The translations under genes were made by a program, and so were the position numbers. From Spirochaetae bacterium HGW-Spirochaetae-1 (GTDB lineage: Bacteria; Spirochaetota; UBA4802; UBA5550): 64,000 bases of DNA. The notes beneath the pieces were generated by a model. The model was given only the letters and a program-made list of their open reading frames with translations. It was not told the DNA's origin and did not search any database. The stretch is taken from contig PGXY01000011.1 in assembly GCA_002839375.1 (NCBI GenBank), positions 186,001 to 250,000 of the forward strand, given 5' to 3'. The number at the start of each line of letters is the position of its first letter. The stretch's first letter is position 1. Shown here in pieces: positions 53,811 to 61,973 of the stretch.

Positions 53811-54146
53811 TCATCTTAGTTTGCAGCTCGCCACAACCTTTGCCTGACGGTCCGCCGTGGTTGCCAGTACCGATTCGATACAGCCGATAAAATCCAGGAT
53901 GCAGGGACAGAGCAGGCTGTAATAAACTGTTGTGCCTTCCTTCTCATCCACCACCAGTCCTGCATTTTTAAGGACGCTCAGATGCTTGGATACTGTAGAG
54001 GTGTCGGCGCCTACCATATCTGTGAGCTCTCCTACGGAGCGCCTTTTCTTTTTAAGTTCCTCCACAATGAAAAGCCGTGTGGGGTGGGCCATGGCCTTGA
54101 TGATGTCAGCCCTGGCCTCGAAACGCAGTTTTGTTTCCCTGTCCAT
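53811..54146 (-). CDS. arsR: ArsR-family metalloregulator
   Basis: 111 aa winged-helix repressor. TSTVSKHLSVLKNAGLV is the recognition helix and GTTVYYSL the wing. The classical ELCVCDL metal site is not in the recognition helix; instead Cys lie at 80 and 82 (CPC), 89 and 108, a different arsenic-binding layout known in other ArsR branches. It should leave its operators when arsenite binds. GAGGATGATACC precedes the ATG. It probably controls itself and the permease through sites at 54165-54184 and 53749-53768. Confidence 0.9.
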   Translation of the reverse strand: MDRETKLRFEARADIIKAMAHPTRLFIVEELKKKRRSVGELTDMVGADTSTVSKHLSVLKNAGLVVDEKEGTTVYYSLLCPCILDFIGCIESVLATTADRQAKVVASCKLR

Positions 54147-54164
54147 ATGGTATCATCCTCAACT

Positions 54165-54199
54165 ATTTGGCAAAATAGCCAAGGATATGGAAATGTCAA
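54165..54199 (-). promoter_or_regulatory. arsR promoter with ArsR operator over the -10 box
   Basis: On the minus strand, TTGACA (54194-54199), a 16-bp spacer and TATTTT (54172-54177). The palindrome ATTTGGC-AAAATA-GCCAAGG (54165-54184) covers the -10 box and the adjoining spacer, so a bound repressor would block polymerase. Confidence 0.7.
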
Positions 54200-54209
54200 G
54201 TATTTTCCA

Positions 54210-54249
54210 GGGGTCAGAGCATGTTTCTCTGTTGTGGGGCTCTGACCCC
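54210..54249. repeat. GGGGTCAGAGC inverted repeat
   Basis: GGGGTCAGAGC (54210-54220) and GCTCTGACCCC (54239-54249) form an 11-bp inverted repeat. Single copies occur at 29845-29858 and 55515-55530. Confidence 0.6.
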
Positions 54250-54417
54250 GCGATGCAGTTTTCCAGGTAACTGAAAATAGCAACGATTATGGAATTCTAA
54301 TGGACATTGATATGGCACTGTGATAGTTTTCAGGCATATGGTATTTCCACCCGATGGATAACAGGGACGTCAGTTATGAACATGCCGGAAAATTGATTTT
54401 ACTCACAGGAGGATTCC

Positions 54418-55464
54418 ATGAAACCGTTCAGCGTTTTCTTTCTGCTCATCTGTGCCGCGTCTTTTCTGCATTCCCATGACTCGAGTGCCGGGACAAAGGT
54501 CTGGCTCATTGAAAGCAGGCCCAACAAAACTGTTGCGGTTAAAGGAGACCTTTCCACAGGTTTTGAAATCAATGACCTGTCCTGGGCCTGGAACAGTTCC
54601 GTTGCCTGCTTCCCGGCGACGCAGCAGAAGAAGTTTACGGGAAAACATGTCCTGTATAAGACGAATATTCCTCCCCATGCTGAGATGACCGTAACGGTCG
54701 TTCCCGATGATAAAGGGGCCAACTTCAGCCTGTATGGATACCAGGTAGGGGCCGGGAAAAGCGTCGTGGTGCCCGATCTTACCACCTGTATCACCTGTGA
54801 GGCCGATCATAAGTGGGACTATCCCAAGGTGGGGAAAAAACAGGATCACACCCGGACCATTGAGTTCAATGCCATAACCGAATCATATACCATCTATATC
54901 GGCGTGACCGGTGCTGATGGCCTTAAGTCGGGCGGATATACGCTGAAGGTAAGCCTCAATACGGGAGATGCGGGTACCGGCGAGCAGAAGCCACTGAAAA
55001 TCTACGGAGCAAAGGCCCAGAAGGGTAAAATCATTTCCTATTCCGGCGATCTGAAGGACGGTGTCCCCGTCAATGACCTGTCCTGGGCCTCGAAGAGTTC
55101 CGTGGCATGTTTCCCCGGGACGCAGAATGAAAAGTTCAGGGGCAACCATATCATTTATGTCACAGAACTCCCTGCGCAGTCGAAGATGACTATCACAGTG
55201 ATTCCGCAAAATGTCAATGACAACATGAGCATCTATGCATATACTACGGCCGTGGGAAACAAAGCCATGGTACCGGACCTGAACTCCTGTGTCGAATGCG
55301 AGGCCGAGCATAAATGGGACTATCCCAAGCGTGGTAAGACCCAGGACCATACCCGGTCCGTGTACCTGGAATCCATGGATAATCCTTACCGCGTGGTAAT
55401 CGGTGTTGCCGGGGCAAAGGGGGTGTTTTCCGGGAAATTTATCCTTAAAATCGCCGTTGAATGA
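54418..55464 (+). CDS. Secreted protein with two tandem copies of an unknown domain
   Basis: 348 aa with a signal peptide (cleavage near SSA). Two copies of a ~140-residue domain (about 30-175 and 200-346) share DLSWA..SSVACFP, then C..CEA(D/E)HKWDYPK.GK.QDHTR, then a C-terminal strand GVxGAxGxxSGxxxLK. Each copy has three Cys and a His, with CxxC close to HKWD, which could bind a metal or form a disulfide. I know no family with this pattern. It stands alone on the plus strand between arsR and the FG-GAP gene. Confidence 0.78.
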   Translation: MKPFSVFFLLICAASFLHSHDSSAGTKVWLIESRPNKTVAVKGDLSTGFEINDLSWAWNSSVACFPATQQKKFTGKHVLYKTNIPPHAEMTVTVVPDDKGANFSLYGYQVGAGKSVVVPDLTTCITCEADHKWDYPKVGKKQDHTRTIEFNAITESYTIYIGVTGADGLKSGGYTLKVSLNTGDAGTGEQKPLKIYGAKAQKGKIISYSGDLKDGVPVNDLSWASKSSVACFPGTQNEKFRGNHIIYVTELPAQSKMTITVIPQNVNDNMSIYAYTTAVGNKAMVPDLNSCVECEAEHKWDYPKRGKTQDHTRSVYLESMDNPYRVVIGVAGAKGVFSGKFILKIAVE

Positions 55465-55474
55465 TAATGGACCC

Positions 55475-55506
55475 TTGCTCAGAGTAAAACATGGTACTCA
55501 GAGCAA
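55475..55506. repeat. REP pair, inverted orientation
   Basis: TTGCTCAGAGTAA (55475-55487) and an inverted partner TACTCAGAGCAA (55495-55506), directly after the tandem-domain gene. Confidence 0.7.
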
Positions 55507-55541
55507 CTTTTTCAGGGGGCTCTGACCCCGGCAGGAATAAA

Positions 55542-55567
55542 AAAGGCATCCAGTAATGGATGCCTTT
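55542..55567 (-). terminator. Terminator of the FG-GAP lipoprotein gene
   Basis: A 10-bp stem (55542-55551 with 55558-55567) followed on the minus strand by a T run. Confidence 0.8.
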
Positions 55568-55593
55568 CGATAATTAAGATATTGTTTGAGATA

Positions 55594-56952
55594 TCAATAT
55601 GCGTAAAAATAGGCGTCAAGCTGCCAGGAGGCTGAGCTTGCCATGCCTGATCTGGTACTCCTGAACCAGTAGGCTCTGCCGATGTATTCAGCGTCCGGTG
55701 TTTCCCAGGGACATCCCTGGGCCAGCACATAGAGATCGGCACGGCCATCGCCACTGAGGTCCGAAAGGTACACGATGGAACCGAAGTAATCAGTGTCTCC
55801 TCCGGTCGATTCATTTTCACCCGTCTTTGTCCATGATGCCGTTGCCGATACTCCCGAGTTGCTGCCGTTATGGATGTATACCACACCCCGACGGTCGCTT
55901 GTGCCGCCGCCACCGTAAACATTGGCGCCGAGAGCCAGGTCCGCATAACCGTCATCGTTGACATCGCCGGTGGACATGGTCATGCCCAGAGCATAGTAGT
56001 CCGATGATCCCGTGATCGCCCGGTCCGCCGCGGCATCGGTTGTTATGCCCGTTGATGTGCCGTGGAAGATGTAAACCCTGCCGCAGTTGGTGATGGCGGG
56101 GCTGGTTGCATCATAAAAGACTGCCGCCACGACGAGATCGGCAAAACCATCATGGTTAAAATCACCCGTTACCATAGTGCTGCCGAAATAATCCGCGCTC
56201 GTTTCACCGTTCAGCGTGGTACCGGCCGTGGTGCTGATACCGGTGTCGCTGCCGTAAAAGAGGCTCACCTGTCCTGCCATGGAATTGATACCGCTGGCGC
56301 TTACGGCCAGATCGGTGTAGCCGTCGCCGTTGATGTCGCCTGTGGCAAGGCTTGCACCGAAGAAATCACCGGTATTCGTTCCCGTCAGGGTGAGGTCTGC
56401 CAAAGTGGAAAGGCCGCCTGTTCCCGATGAATAGTAGAACAATACACCGCCCCTGCCGGAGCTGTATCCCGTATTCCCCATGGCCAGGTCCATGATGCCG
56501 TCGCCGTTGAAATCCCCGGCGCACAGGGAATTGTTTGCAACGGTTATCGTGGTATCGGGTGTCGATGAAAGTCCCGAAGCACCGCCGTTGAAAATATACA
56601 CGAAATCACCGTCGCTTACGGCAAGATCGGCATAACCGTCATCATTGAAGTCTTCCATGACCTGTGTTTCCAGATTGCCCTCGATTTCGGTCAGTGAAAT
56701 GATCTGGTTTGCCGGTTCGCTTACAGCCGCCTTTCCGCCGTAATACACATGGATGCGCGGATCTGTGCTGCCGTCACCACTGTCAAATCCATACATGCCT
56801 TCCACCACGGCCAGGTCGGCGTAGCCGTCACCGTTGACATCGGGCCACCCCGCCACAGGCGCATCGGAGCTGGTGCCGCCGCAGCCAATAAAGGTGCCGG
56901 TGCATAATAATATTGTCGATACAAGGATGTCTTTTACTCTTTCCCGCTTCAT
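55594..56952 (-). CDS. FG-GAP / VCBS-repeat lipoprotein
   Basis: 452 aa with a lipoprotein signal (TFIGC). At least seven FG-GAP repeats follow, each with a calcium loop of the form D-x-N-G-D-G-x-x-D-L (DVNGDGYADLAV, DFNDDGYADLAV, DFNGDGIMDLAM, DINGDGYTDLAV, DFNHDGFADLVV, DVNDDGYADLAL, DLSGDGRADLYV). These form a beta-propeller like the integrin alpha head, usually for adhesion or ligand binding at the surface. The ATG at 56952 has GGAGG upstream. Its terminator is at 55542-55567. Confidence 0.88.
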   Translation of the reverse strand: MKRERVKDILVSTILLCTGTFIGCGGTSSDAPVAGWPDVNGDGYADLAVVEGMYGFDSGDGSTDPRIHVYYGGKAAVSEPANQIISLTEIEGNLETQVMEDFNDDGYADLAVSDGDFVYIFNGGASGLSSTPDTTITVANNSLCAGDFNGDGIMDLAMGNTGYSSGRGGVLFYYSSGTGGLSTLADLTLTGTNTGDFFGASLATGDINGDGYTDLAVSASGINSMAGQVSLFYGSDTGISTTAGTTLNGETSADYFGSTMVTGDFNHDGFADLVVAAVFYDATSPAITNCGRVYIFHGTSTGITTDAAADRAITGSSDYYALGMTMSTGDVNDDGYADLALGANVYGGGGTSDRRGVVYIHNGSNSGVSATASWTKTGENESTGGDTDYFGSIVYLSDLSGDGRADLYVLAQGCPWETPDAEYIGRAYWFRSTRSGMASSASWQLDAYFYAY

Positions 56953-57078
56953 GAAACCTCCGGAATAATCAGTAATCCCCGCACGGTTTTTGTAGAGTGC
57001 TGCAGCGGGCCGATACATGTTTATTGTATGACTATAAAGTGCGGTCTGTATTTTCTGGATATTTATGCCTGTGCCCTA

Positions 57079-57120
57079 TTGCTCGGAGTAACTTTCTCTC
57101 CTTACGGTTACTCTGAGCGA
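57079..57120. repeat. REP inverted pair upstream of the FG-GAP gene
   Basis: TTGCTCGGAGTAA (57079-57091) and TTACTCTGAGCGA (57108-57120) form a hairpin with a 16-base loop, in the gap between murA and the FG-GAP gene. Confidence 0.7.
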
Positions 57121-57138
57121 GGGTATTGTAAAAAACTA

Positions 57139-58407
57139 TCAGGGATTCCCTCCCGGGACTCTCTTGATATTAGCCCCCAGGGCGATAAGCTTTTCCGTCA
57201 TTTTCTCATAGCCCCGGTCAGCGTGATAGATTCGCCGTATCTCCGTGGTTCCCTTTGCCTGCAGGGCGGCGATGACCAGGGCAGCGCCTGCCCGCAGGTC
57301 CGACATCATGACCGGTGCCGAGGAAAGGGACTTCACTCCGCGGATGATGGCCACGTTTCCCTCGATTGTTATATCGGCACCCATGCGCCGCAGTTCCGGA
57401 ACGTGAGTGAACCTGTTCTCAAAAATGGTTTCCGTTACCGTGGAGATGCCCGGCACGGTTGTGGCCAGGGACATGATGGGCGCCTGAAGGTCCGTAGGAA
57501 AACCGGGATAGGGGAGGGTCTTGATGATGGTGCCCTGGAGTTTTTTCGGTGTCTTTATACCGACCCAGTCTTTCCCCGATTCGAGGGTAAAACCCATCTG
57601 CGCCAGCGTTTCTATGAGGGCCTGCACATGTTCCGGTGCCGTGTTTTTCAGTGTCACGGCTCCCCGCGTGATGGCCCCGGCAATGAGGTAGGTCCCGGCT
57701 TCGATGCGGTCCGGCATGATGTTGTAGGTGACAGGGACAAGTTTTTTCACGCCCTCCACTTCGATGCGGTCCGTTCCCAGCCCTTTTATATCAGCTCCCA
57801 TTTTAATAAGAAAGTTGCCAAGATCCACCACGTCGGGCTCCATGGCGCAGTTTTCCAGGATGGTTTTTCCTTTCGCCAGGACGGCACCCATGAGCAGGTT
57901 TACCGTGGCTCCCACGGAGACCTTTTTCATGGAAAAGGTACTGCCCTCGAGCTTTTTCGCCCGGGCCTTTATATAGCCATGTTCAAGATTGATTGACGCC
58001 CCCAGGGCCTCGAAGCCTGAAAGGTGGATGTCCACGGGCCGTTCGCCGATGGCGCATCCTCCGGGCAGCGACACGTCGGCCTCGCCGGTCCTGGCCAGGA
58101 GGGGGCCCATGACATACACCGAGGCGCGCATGGTTTTCACCAGTTCGTAGGGGACCTCGTTGTTTCTAATTTTATTGACGCGTATTTTCAGGATATTATC
58201 CTGTTTGTTGAATTCGGTCCCGGCTCCCAGGAATTCTATAACCTTGATGATGGTTCGTATGTCCATGAGGTCGGGAACGTTTTTCAGGACGGTCTCACCG
58301 TCGGCAAGCAGGCTCGCTACAATAATGGGCAGTGCCGCGTTCTTGGCTCCCGAGATGGTCACCTCGCCGGAAAGTTTTTTGCCGCCCCTGATTATATAAT
58401 AGTCCAA
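57139..58407 (-). CDS. murA: MurA, UDP-GlcNAc enolpyruvyl transferase
   Basis: 422 aa. MurA adds enolpyruvate to UDP-GlcNAc, the first step of peptidoglycan synthesis. The active-site loop LPGGCAIGERPVDIH keeps the catalytic Cys (residue 118), which predicts the fosfomycin-sensitive type. SGAKNAALP and the C-terminal ADRGYEKMTEKL are also typical. The start is a TTG at 58407 with AAAGGAGA 5-6 bp upstream. tatA ends just before that site, so tatA-murA are co-transcribed. Confidence 0.95.
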   Translation of the reverse strand: MDYYIIRGGKKLSGEVTISGAKNAALPIIVASLLADGETVLKNVPDLMDIRTIIKVIEFLGAGTEFNKQDNILKIRVNKIRNNEVPYELVKTMRASVYVMGPLLARTGEADVSLPGGCAIGERPVDIHLSGFEALGASINLEHGYIKARAKKLEGSTFSMKKVSVGATVNLLMGAVLAKGKTILENCAMEPDVVDLGNFLIKMGADIKGLGTDRIEVEGVKKLVPVTYNIMPDRIEAGTYLIAGAITRGAVTLKNTAPEHVQALIETLAQMGFTLESGKDWVGIKTPKKLQGTIIKTLPYPGFPTDLQAPIMSLATTVPGISTVTETIFENRFTHVPELRRMGADITIEGNVAIIRGVKSLSSAPVMMSDLRAGAALVIAALQAKGTTEIRRIYHADRGYEKMTEKLIALGANIKRVPGGNP

Positions 58408-58418
58408 AGCAGTCTCCT

Positions 58419-58580
58419 TTACTTTTTGGTGATATCTTTTATATCATCCACTTCTTTTTTAATTTTATAAATGCCCCTGCCGGCGCTTTTCAGTGAGTTC
58501 ATGGCCTTATCGCCGCCGAAAAGAACGGCGATTATCACGATAATAATAACTATTTCCCAGCCGCCTGGTATTTGAAGCAT
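58419..58580 (-). CDS. tatA: TatA/E twin-arginine translocase subunit
   Basis: 53 aa, short for this family. GGWEIVIIIVIIAVLFGGDKAMNSLKS is the TatA membrane helix, FG hinge and start of the amphipathic helix; a Lys/Asp-rich tail follows. TatA forms the pore-like ring that moves folded proteins with twin-arginine signals. It ends 11 bp before the murA start codon. No tatB or tatC is adjacent. Confidence 0.88.
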   Translation of the reverse strand: MLQIPGGWEIVIIIVIIAVLFGGDKAMNSLKSAGRGIYKIKKEVDDIKDITKK

Positions 58581-58805
58581 GGCGTTTCTCCTTCGGTAAT
58601 ATTGTGGAATAACATGGAAAAATCATGTACATTTGTCAATTCTTTATATGTTTTGATTTTTACCCGCTTTTTCTGACTTTTCCGGAACAATGAACCTGTA
58701 CAGTGCTGGTTTTAAGACTCTTTCAGGGGCGGCGGAAACCGGTTTTATGAGAGAACAGGTTTGATCGCCTGTGTTCGGCGGTATTTTCTTTGATTTCTTA
58801 ATTAA

Positions 58806-59966
58806 TCAATGGGGGATGTAGATAATCCGTCCCGGCTGGATGGTGCGGGGATTCTTGATATTGTTAAACCGGATGATTTCCGATGTCTTTTTATTATGAC
58901 GGCGGGCGATTGAGGAGAGGCAGTCTCCCTCCTTAACACGGTAAGTCGTGACGCGGCGGTTCTGATGTTTGTAGATCTGGTCTTTTTTTCCCACGAGTTT
59001 TTTTATCCCATCTTCGGGCAGTCTGAGTGTGTAGGCACCGGAATAGGGAGGGGTGAGATCGAGTTTTAGTTCGGGATTGTACCGGCGGATGACATCTATG
59101 GGGACGCTGGAAAGCCGTGCTATATGGTTCACATTGACCGGCCCTGTAAGCGTGAAGAGAGCGGTGTTGAGCGTGGCCGGCTTTTCGATCTCATTTTTGA
59201 GGCCGAAGAGATTCTGGTTTTGATATATGAGTGTCAGGGCAATAAACCGCGGTACGTATTCACTGGTTTCCCGCCGAAGGGCGCCGCTGGAGCTCAAGCC
59301 CCAGAAATCATTCTGCCCTGTTTTTATCATGGCGCGTCGTACATGGCCGGCCCCTCCGTTGTAGGCGGCCAGGGCAAGCTCCCATGACCCGAAGATGCTG
59401 TGAAGACCCCGCAGGTGGCGGAGTGCGGCCCTTGTGGATTTTTCAATGTCGCGCCTCTCATCGACATAACGGTTTCTTTTCAGTCCCAGGGGGTCTGAGG
59501 TGTTCTGGACAAACTGCCACATTCCCACGGCCCTGCTCCGGGATACGGCATAAGGATTGAAGGCGCTTTCGATAAGCGGAAGCAGAGACAGTTCCGGTGG
59601 AATGTCGGGATATTCCCTGAATATGGCATTCACTATATCCCCGTATATCAGGGAATTAATTATTCCCCTTTTTGCATAGTCTCTTCCCGAGGTAAGATAG
59701 ATGAGAACATATTTGCGCACATCGTCCCTCTGGCAGATGGATAGGTCTTTCATTGATTCAAAGAGATCTTTATTGTCAAGCCCGGAAGGGCATTGAATGT
59801 CCCTGTTGCGATGAGCGTCTGGAATAGAATCAATTTCCCCGCGGCCATATTGCGCGCCGGTGGAGAAGTCGAAGATTCCCCAGGAAAAGAGGTTTTCGTT
59901 GATGCCGAAGATCGACAGGAGGATTGTGCCCATAATAATGATTTTTGATATTCTGACTGGTTTCAT
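58806..59966 (-). CDS. MltD-like lytic transglycosylase with one LysM
   Basis: 386 aa with a signal/membrane segment at the N-terminus. A lysozyme-like SLT domain (about 130-260) contains LSLLPLIESAFNPYAVSRSRAVGMWQF with the catalytic Glu in IES, and AAYNGGAGHV. A single C-terminal LysM (TYRVKEGDCLSSIARRHNKKTSEIIRFNNI) binds glycan. MltD-type enzymes cleave peptidoglycan during growth; here it may also make room for the periplasmic flagella. Monocistronic. Confidence 0.9.
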   Translation of the reverse strand: MKPVRISKIIIMGTILLSIFGINENLFSWGIFDFSTGAQYGRGEIDSIPDAHRNRDIQCPSGLDNKDLFESMKDLSICQRDDVRKYVLIYLTSGRDYAKRGIINSLIYGDIVNAIFREYPDIPPELSLLPLIESAFNPYAVSRSRAVGMWQFVQNTSDPLGLKRNRYVDERRDIEKSTRAALRHLRGLHSIFGSWELALAAYNGGAGHVRRAMIKTGQNDFWGLSSSGALRRETSEYVPRFIALTLIYQNQNLFGLKNEIEKPATLNTALFTLTGPVNVNHIARLSSVPIDVIRRYNPELKLDLTPPYSGAYTLRLPEDGIKKLVGKKDQIYKHQNRRVTTYRVKEGDCLSSIARRHNKKTSEIIRFNNIKNPRTIQPGRIIYIPH

Positions 59967-60221
59967 AATGTCCTGTCCGGTTGATAAACCCCTGCTTCAA
60001 CAGGGGACATAATAACAATATTGGGCAACATGACCATAGAGGTCAAACATAATTTCTGAATCTGCACCTGCAGTGTTCCCCCGGATGCTTCCTGAACTCA
60101 TTTCCAATTCTGTCATAAAATTACCGGTCGGGCAATAATTTATTGGAAAGGCCGAGAATAAATTCTTGTAAAAAAATATTCACATGACTCAATTGGCATC
60201 AATCTGTAATAGGAGTACGTT

Positions 60222-60488
60222 ATGACGATGAAGGTTGCACTGCATATAAAGGACCACTGCGTGGAAACAGAGGCTAAAAACGAATTGAAACGGCTCATGG
60301 ATCGATATTTTTCCGAAGATGATGTGGAAGGGGTGCTCGAGGATCAGATAGAAATTCTCCGGGAATTCATTGAAACCAGCGATTTCTCCGGCCTGCGTTC
60401 CTCCGATCCCAGGCTTTCCGGCGATACGGAATCTACAGTGGTACTGCAGAAAAACGGGCAGGGGAAAATATCCCTGCAATTTTCCTAG
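60222..60488 (+). CDS. Hypothetical acidic small protein
   Basis: 88 aa, family unknown. An acidic, helical N-terminus (KNELKRLMDRYFSEDDVEGVLEDQIEILREF) is followed by a Ser/Asp-rich middle and a short beta end. There is no signal peptide or Cys cluster beyond one Cys. GGAG-like TAGGAG lies before the ATG. It stands alone in front of the coiled-coil gene. Confidence 0.65.
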   Translation: MTMKVALHIKDHCVETEAKNELKRLMDRYFSEDDVEGVLEDQIEILREFIETSDFSGLRSSDPRLSGDTESTVVLQKNGQGKISLQFS

Positions 60489-60657
60489 AAATCGGTGATG
60501 ATTGGTAAAACAGTGTCGGGACAGAGACGGTTTCGGTACAGGGGAACAGCTATTCTTCAGAAAAAAATAGTTGTATTATTTGCCCCATGCGCTATTAATA
60601 TGATATATGTTTCCTTATAATATAATGATAGCAGAAGGCAGTAAAAAGGATAATTCG

Positions 60658-61554
60658 ATGGAACAGGTAACAATATGGTATCTCGCCGACAATGAGCATG
60701 GCGAAAAAATTTACCATGCCATTAAGAGCATGGGGCTTACAATAAACTATATAGACAGCTTTGATTTCAGTCGCACCAACATACTTCGTGAAGAAATAAA
60801 TATTTTTATATTCGATATAATGCATAAAAATCCCAGCGATATTCTGAAGGCCCTGGCCGATGAATCGCGCATACGGAGTTTTTTGAAGTTCGTCATTCTT
60901 TCGAAGAAGGAGATCAAGGAGGCTGTCAAGGTATCTTTTAACCTGCTTCACCTTGAATTTGTCGCACGTCCCCTGGATACGCCCGAGTTTCTTCTCCTTC
61001 TGGAAAAGTCCATCATAGTGGAACGGTATCGCGAGATCATGAAATTCATATCAAAGGAAGCCGAGACCCGCATCGAAACATACGAAGGCATGATGAATAT
61101 AAACAGGAAAAATGTTTTCGAATCGGAAAGGGAGAAGGAAGCTTTTGCCAAGATACTTGAATATGAAAAGAATCTAATCAAAGAGCAGTCAAAATTGAAC
61201 AAGGCCATGCGGGATTTTACCATCATGCGTCATGAGGAAGCCTTCGAGCTTAAAAGCAGGATACGTGCCGAGGAGATGCTTTCCGATCTGCGGCGCAGGG
61301 AAATGATCGATGCCAATAATATTATCCATGCCCAGGAATCGGTGATTGATTTTTCCTCTTATAAACTGGATGAAACCAAGAAAATACTGGATGCTTCGGA
61401 GAAGGTTGCCGAGCTGAGCAGAAACGAGGCTCTGACCCTTCATGAAACGCTCACCAAGGAGAGGGAGATGAACAAGTCCCTTTCCGAAGAGATAGACCGG
61501 CTGTTGAAAGAGAATGAGAACCTGAAAATAAAAATACAGGGATCAAAACTGTAA
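60658..61554 (+). CDS. Pseudo-receiver and coiled-coil protein
   Basis: 298 aa. Residues 1-130 resemble a response-regulator receiver: a central Asp in IFIFDIMHKN, VILSKKE and, at the usual Lys, VARPLD with Arg, so phosphorylation is doubtful. Residues ~135-298 are a long heptad-rich coiled coil (EREKEAFAKILEYEKNL, then LHETLTKEREMNKSL). Such proteins may act as scaffolds or partners for histidine kinases or motility proteins. The partner is unknown. ATG 60658 is preferred over 60607. Confidence 0.7.
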   Translation: MEQVTIWYLADNEHGEKIYHAIKSMGLTINYIDSFDFSRTNILREEINIFIFDIMHKNPSDILKALADESRIRSFLKFVILSKKEIKEAVKVSFNLLHLEFVARPLDTPEFLLLLEKSIIVERYREIMKFISKEAETRIETYEGMMNINRKNVFESEREKEAFAKILEYEKNLIKEQSKLNKAMRDFTIMRHEEAFELKSRIRAEEMLSDLRRREMIDANNIIHAQESVIDFSSYKLDETKKILDASEKVAELSRNEALTLHETLTKEREMNKSLSEEIDRLLKENENLKIKIQGSKL

Positions 61555-61684
61555 CAAAGGGGCCGTGACGGTAAAATAACGGTAATCACCGGGCGGTGAG
61601 CGTCCGATACTGTAAGCGATATCGCTGGAATGCCCCCGGTGCGGCGGTAAAGACGGATCATCTTAGTTGGAGCGGAATTATATA

Positions 61685-61951
61685 ATGGAATGGGAAAAAA
61701 TTTTAGCTGACGCCGTGAAAGACGGACAGATAAAAGAACTTTATCTCAGGAAACTGCCGGTTCTCAGGACCACGACGAACTGGAAAAAGGTGGAGCTCGT
61801 GGGCTGGATCGATCATCAGTTTAAATATACTCACTATAAAGGCGGCCTTGTGCGGATAAATGAGAAGTTATATTTTGTCCAGGAAAAGACGATCAAGGCC
61901 CTTCAGGAATTCATGGACTGGAACTTCCCCCGGAAAATAGTCGTTATCTGA
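61685..61951 (+). CDS. Hypothetical small protein
   Basis: 88 aa, family unknown. MEWEKILADAVKDGQIKELY is a helical start, then a beta-rich part (VELVGWIDHQFKYTHYKGGLVRI) and a final helix. It is cytoplasmic, basic, with no Cys. GGAG lies about 13 bp upstream; a TTG at 61667 would add six residues. It converges with the helicase-associated gene at 61974. Confidence 0.65.
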   Translation: MEWEKILADAVKDGQIKELYLRKLPVLRTTTNWKKVELVGWIDHQFKYTHYKGGLVRINEKLYFVQEKTIKALQEFMDWNFPRKIVVI

Positions 61952-61973
61952 AACACGGCCCCCAGGGCCGGCC

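Noticed and set aside
55594-56952. Tandem DNA repeat array
   Set aside because: The periodicity is in the protein (FG-GAP repeats) and the DNA copies are well diverged.
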